Positions 39,678 to 43,222 of a stretch of DNA of 43,222 nucleotides are shown piece after piece (within the stretch, counting starts at the first letter, position 1; each line of letters starts with the position of its first letter). Source of the stretch: Flavobacteriales bacterium (lineage in GTDB: Bacteria; Bacteroidota; Bacteroidia; Flavobacteriales_D; Parvicellaceae). The stretch is from positions 1 to 43,222 of the forward strand of contig JAGXIB010000184.1 in NCBI GenBank assembly GCA_024635865.1, given 5' to 3'. Made by a program: the position numbers and the translations under genes. A model generated the notes under the pieces. The model was given only the letters and a program-made list of their open reading frames with translations. It was not told the DNA's origin and made no database searches.

Positions 39678-40536
39678 GCTTCAACTTTACCCCATAATAA
39701 ATAAATAGAGGAATAGTAAAGTGCGGAACTCTTACCAAAAACTGAAATAAATCCTGAGTAATATTACTCCAAAACAACTCTAAAGAAAAAGGAGCGTAAA
39801 AACGAGCGGCAGCAGTTAAAAACCCCCAAATAACTCCATACCAAACCCAACTATTAAAAAATAATGCTTTTAGTTGAGTATCTAGTTTTTTATAAGGAAT
39901 CAATAATACCAAGCCAAATACAAAATCTAACACTCCTAAAATTACGAGAAGCAATCGAGCCAAGTCCTCTTCTATTCCAAAACTAACAATAAGCATATCT
40001 GCAAAATGCCCAGGCTGAGGGTAATAACCTGCTGCGAAAAGGCCATGACTTATAAAGGTGATAGAAATAGCTAGTTGAGCCAAGTAAATGGTTTGGCTTG
40101 TTATTTTATCTACTGTCAATAAAAACAATAACGGAATAACAAGCTGAGCGCTATGTTCAAAAAACATACCCCACATCTCAAAATGCTTTCCCATTAAAAG
40201 ACCAAAGTAATTAAAGGTTAAACCCAATAAACCGATATAAATTATACCTTTTAGTTTCTTTAACCGTTCAAAAAATAAAATAATTAATCCCGAAAGTAAA
40301 AAAACAACTCCTAGCCCTTTTGAAAAGTTAATGACTAAATTTTCGTAAAAGTGATTATTGTATATTTCAGTTACTGTTTCATTTGTAAAAACAGAAATAG
40401 ACTTTAGAATAAGACCATTTGGATTATAAAAGACATCTCGATAAGGGCCTAACCAACGAAAATGCTCCCAAGAACGCCCAAAAAATAGGAGAGTTGCAGA
40501 TATTCGCAAAAGATGATTAATCGTTTGTTTATTCAT
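39658..40536 (-). CDS. polytopic membrane protein, unknown function
   Basis: A 292-residue protein with about seven hydrophobic segments (for example about 72-87, 95-112, 128-142, 150-170 and 193-215). Conserved-looking polar or aromatic features in the loops and helices include [17 protein letters not shown] near the N-terminus, [17 protein letters not shown] in the middle and [16 protein letters not shown]. His and Trp residues inside the segments recall DoxX-like or heme/quinone-associated membrane proteins, but I cannot assign a family. It is monocistronic, with its 3' end overlapping pyrF by 20 bp. It is divergent from the secreted phosphoesterase gene by 49 nt. Confidence 0.7.
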   Translation of the reverse strand: MNKQTINHLLRISATLLFFGRSWEHFRWLGPYRDVFYNPNGLILKSISVFTNETVTEIYNNHFYENLVINFSKGLGVVFLLSGLIILFFERLKKLKGIIYIGLLGLTFNYFGLLMGKHFEMWGMFFEHSAQLVIPLLFLLTVDKITSQTIYLAQLAISITFISHGLFAAGYYPQPGHFADMLIVSFGIEEDLARLLLVILGVLDFVFGLVLLIPYKKLDTQLKALFFNSWVWYGVIWGFLTAAARFYAPFSLELFWSNITQDLFQFLVRVPHFTIPLFIYYGVKLKLKESQV

Positions 40537-40585
40537 GAAGTTAGGCTTATTTTTACCAAGTTAAAGCTACTAAATTAATTGTTTA

Positions 40586-42937
40586 ATGAAAAACATTCCA
40601 TCTGTAATACTATTAGTTGTTGGTTTATTACATTGTAGTTCTTTTGCTGCAAACACTAGACGCTACCGATTGTCACTGCAAGAAGACCCTGCTACCTCAG
40701 TTGTTATTGGCTGGGATCAAAATGGAGGCTCGTCTGTGGCAGTTTATTTTGGAACAACAGATTTTGGAACAAACTGGGCATCCTACCCTAGTTTTCAAAT
40801 TCCTAGTAGGACGATTAGCGCTCATGGAATGGACAATTCATTTGTTCGATTAACAGGTCTAACTCCAGATACTAAGTATTATTTTGTTGTCAAAGACTCA
40901 GATGGAGTGAGTGATCGGTTTTGGTTTAAAACTGTTGCAATGGGTAATAGTAAACCAATCTCTATTATTTCTGGAGGGGATAGTAGGGCTTCAACTAATA
41001 ATGGACCTAGAGAAAACGCCAATAAATTAGTCGCTAAGTTAAGGCCAGATTTTGTCCTTTTTGGCGGGGACTATACATGGTTAGGAACAAGTTTTGAATG
41101 GGCTTCTTGGATGGATGATTGGCAACTAACAATTTCTCCAGATGGAAGAATGTACCCTGTTATCTGGGAAAGAGGAAATCATGAATTGAGCAGTGGAATG
41201 GTCTACGATTTATTCGACGTCCCTTCAGCTGATGAATATTATAATATTCCAGTAGGTGGAACTTTCATGAACATCTATACGTTAAACACCGAAATTTCTG
41301 TTGCTGGAAACCAAAAAAACTGGCTAGAAACTCAATTGCAAAATACAGCAGATAGTTTTGATTGGAATATAGCGCAGTACCACAGGTCCATTCGACCTCA
41401 CACAACAACAAAAACAAACGAAGATGGACAATACAATGCATGGGCACAGTTGTTTTACGATTACCAAGTACGGTTAATTATAGAAAGTGACGCTCACGAC
41501 ATTAAAACAACTTGGCCTATTAAGCCATCTTCTGGTCCAAACTCAGACGATGGGTACGAATTAGATAGCATCTATGGTTCTGTCTATATTGGAGAAGGAT
41601 GTTGGGGAGCACCGTTAAGAACAAATGACAACAATAGATCTTGGACTAGAGATTCTGACAGCTTCAATAGTTTTAAATGGATAAAGGTGACTAGAGATAC
41701 CATTGAAATTAGAACCATAGGAACAGACAATGCAAATAGTGTTGCATCTGTTTTAGACAATGATCGTTTTACTGTTCCTCAAGGGGCTAACTTATGGTCT
41801 CCAAGTAATGGAAGCTCAGTTTATATTACCAACAATAAGTACCTAGGAAGACCCTTGGTTGCAGTTACCTACCCATTTCATCAACAATACTTCTCTTCTA
41901 CTCAAAATATAAACATAACAGCAAATGCTTCAGATGTTGGAGGAAGTGTTCAAGAGGTTAAGTTTTATATCAATGATGTTTTTGTAGGAAATGACTTAAG
42001 CGCACCTTACTCTTTTAATTGGACGATGCCTTCAGATGATGATTATGTAATTACTGCCTGGGCAATAGATAACGATGGTTGGCATAATGTCTCAGATGAA
42101 ATTAAAATTCATGTGGGGAATGTTACAATAGAAGGGGATATTCTTACGGATAACGATGACGCAGAAGAGCATAAAGACGATGGTTCTGTCGACTTAACAA
42201 GTTCTGACTTAGAATTGTGTATTGAAGAGTGGGTTTGGCCTTTATCTGATGAAGACCAATGGGTTGGGTTACGTTACGATAATTTAGCATTACCTCAAGG
42301 AGCAACAGTTATAAACGCTTACCTTCAGTTTACTGCAGATTCAGATGAGTCAAATGCAGCAAACTTTACGATTTATGCAGAAGATGATCATAATTCTGCT
42401 GCTTTTCAAGGAGCGGACTATGATATTTCAAGCAGACTTAAAACGAGTAACTCTGTTTCTTGGAGCCCTAATGACTGGACTTTAGAAAGTGTTGAGCAGT
42501 CACCTAGCCTTACTACCCTACTTCAACAATTAGTAAATAAAAACGGATGGCAGTCTGGCAACCCCGTTACATTTTTAATTGAAGGTACAGGAACAAGGTC
42601 GGCTTACTCTAGAGATACTGATGCCAACAAAGCACCAAAGCTAATAATTGAGTTCAGCTACAACAGCTCTATTTCTCAAACTAGTATTGAGGAAACCCCA
42701 GAAATAAAAGTTAAAATATTTCCAAACCCTGCTAGTGAAACAATTACGATTGATTTAGAGAATGAAGAAGGAACACTCTCTATTTATAATATAGGAGGAA
42801 GATTTATTACCAAAAAGAAGGTCCTCAAAGGTGAAAACACTTTTCCTATCAATAATTTAAACTTACCTCAAGGAATCTACCTTTTTGAAATTAACAGTGG
42901 CACCAGAAAATCAATGAATAAAATTATTATAAAATAA
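40586..42937 (+). CDS. secreted metallophosphoesterase with T9SS type A sorting tail
   Basis: A 783-residue secreted protein with a signal peptide (1-21). A fibronectin-III-like domain as in purple acid phosphatases (about 25-115) is followed by a calcineurin-like phosphoesterase (about 124-320). That domain has D132 (GGDSR), D162 (GGDYTW), GNHE (197-200), H266 and H304 (SDAHD). Then come an Ig-like module (about 425-512, VKFYINDVFVGND), a DNRLRE-like beta-sandwich (about 518-695) and a type A sorting tail (PNPASETITIDL, LPQGIYLFEI). It probably releases phosphate from extracellular esters. The first and last metal motifs deviate from the textbook GDxH and GHxH. It is followed 6 nt later by a PhoD-like gene. 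Confidence 0.88.
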   Translation: MKNIPSVILLVVGLLHCSSFAANTRRYRLSLQEDPATSVVIGWDQNGGSSVAVYFGTTDFGTNWASYPSFQIPSRTISAHGMDNSFVRLTGLTPDTKYYFVVKDSDGVSDRFWFKTVAMGNSKPISIISGGDSRASTNNGPRENANKLVAKLRPDFVLFGGDYTWLGTSFEWASWMDDWQLTISPDGRMYPVIWERGNHELSSGMVYDLFDVPSADEYYNIPVGGTFMNIYTLNTEISVAGNQKNWLETQLQNTADSFDWNIAQYHRSIRPHTTTKTNEDGQYNAWAQLFYDYQVRLIIESDAHDIKTTWPIKPSSGPNSDDGYELDSIYGSVYIGEGCWGAPLRTNDNNRSWTRDSDSFNSFKWIKVTRDTIEIRTIGTDNANSVASVLDNDRFTVPQGANLWSPSNGSSVYITNNKYLGRPLVAVTYPFHQQYFSSTQNINITANASDVGGSVQEVKFYINDVFVGNDLSAPYSFNWTMPSDDDYVITAWAIDNDGWHNVSDEIKIHVGNVTIEGDILTDNDDAEEHKDDGSVDLTSSDLELCIEEWVWPLSDEDQWVGLRYDNLALPQGATVINAYLQFTADSDESNAANFTIYAEDDHNSAAFQGADYDISSRLKTSNSVSWSPNDWTLESVEQSPSLTTLLQQLVNKNGWQSGNPVTFLIEGTGTRSAYSRDTDANKAPKLIIEFSYNSSISQTSIEETPEIKVKIFPNPASETITIDLENEEGTLSIYNIGGRFITKKKVLKGENTFPINNLNLPQGIYLFEINSGTRKSMNKIIIK

Positions 42938-42943
42938 AACACT

Positions 42944-43222
42944 ATGAGAATTAAATTATTATTAATGTCTTCACTTTTCTTTTTTGCCTTCTTGTTAAAT
43001 GCTCAGGAAGAAATTAGAGAAAAATTAGACCCTGCATTATATCCTTTTTATCATGGAGTTGCGTCAGGAGATCCATTGTCCAATGCTGTAATTTTATGGA
43101 CTCGTTTTACAAACGATACTCTTTCTAGTGATAGTGTAAAAATAGACTGGAGAATTGCCACAGACACAAACATGACCAATGTTGTAAACTCTGGTTTTGG
43201 GTATACAAAAGAAGCCATAGAC
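42944..43222 (+). CDS. PhoD-like phosphatase, N-terminal part
   Basis: The first 93 codons of a gene that continues past the right edge. There is a signal peptide (MRIKLLLMSSLFFFAFLLNAQ). It is followed by the PhoD N-terminal domain signature FYHGVASGDPLSNAVILWTR (residues 37-56) and a WRIATDTNM strand. PhoD enzymes are secreted alkaline phosphatases/phosphodiesterases using calcium and iron. The catalytic part is outside the window. It starts 6 nt after the metallophosphoesterase stop codon, so the pair is an operon, perhaps for scavenging organic phosphate. Confidence 0.85.
   Translation, partial: MRIKLLLMSSLFFFAFLLNAQEEIREKLDPALYPFYHGVASGDPLSNAVILWTRFTNDTLSSDSVKIDWRIATDTNMTNVVNSGFGYTKEAID

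Noticed and set aside
1-43222. Defence island, CRISPR array, prophage, tRNA or rRNA genes
   Set aside because: No regularly spaced repeats, nuclease or phage gene clusters, tRNA-like cloverleaf sequences or rRNA sequence were seen. The gene set is mostly core metabolism and envelope.

Overview
This 43 kb window is a compact, AT-rich piece of chromosome from a member of the Bacteroidota, most likely the order Flavobacteriales. The assignment rests on several observations. Upstream regions match the Bacteroidota promoter pattern (TTTG near -33, TAnnTTTG near -7), and starts lack clear Shine-Dalgarno sequences. Type IX secretion (T9SS) signals are present: a gliding-motility-type C-terminal domain, a type A sorting tail and a PorE-like OmpA/PD40 protein. 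There are also Bacteroidota-restricted families (DUF4199, DUF4837, choice-of-anchor L) and the long PurF form. Genus-level placement is not possible from sequence reading alone. I see no tRNA, rRNA, CRISPR array, transposase, integrase or phage gene.

Layout. 1-880: a minus-strand pair of exported proteins, the second running off the left edge. 915-5057: sucA-sucB (2-oxoglutarate dehydrogenase E1 and E2) with a strong terminator. 5070-5811: two small membrane proteins. 5948-8205: a sodium:solute symporter and a small barrel-like protein, flanked by two nearly identical 33-bp terminator-like repeats. 8229-10566: an HD phosphohydrolase divergent from two lipoprotein genes, the second apparently frameshifted. 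10568-14919: purF, a DUF4199 protein and a short-chain dehydrogenase, with an unknown exported protein upstream. 14920-16869: a 336-nt gap, then a DUF547/outer-membrane-barrel fusion. 16933-20975: a minus-strand envelope cluster (LEA-like protein, glutamate racemase, coiled-coil membrane protein, DUF4837 lipoprotein, CvpA-family protein). 21139-26766: a T9SS-secreted adhesin-like protein, a metzincin-type protease, an M23 endopeptidase lipoprotein and an outer-membrane barrel. 26770-29656: an Ig-like lipoprotein, free methionine-R-sulfoxide reductase, a small conserved protein and a carboxypeptidase-regulatory-like lipoprotein. 29737-34225: a peptidyl-prolyl isomerase lipoprotein, pheS and a class A penicillin-binding protein. 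34344-36407: porE-like gene plus terminator. 36437-39677: purM, prfA, pyrF. 39658-43222: an unknown integral membrane protein, a secreted metallophosphoesterase and the start of a PhoD-like phosphatase.

Function as a whole. Most genes are housekeeping (TCA cycle, purine and pyrimidine synthesis, translation) or serve the cell envelope (glutamate racemase, class A PBP, M23 endopeptidase, PorE, many lipoproteins and barrels). I do not see a clear new multi-gene system. The best leads are local. They are a Cys4 knuckle inserted in the penicillin-binding protein, the DUF547-barrel fusion, a protease that seems to have lost its C-terminal sorting region, a frameshifted lipoprotein, duplicated terminators, and genes whose promoter boxes sit so close to the ATG that leaderless mRNAs are expected.
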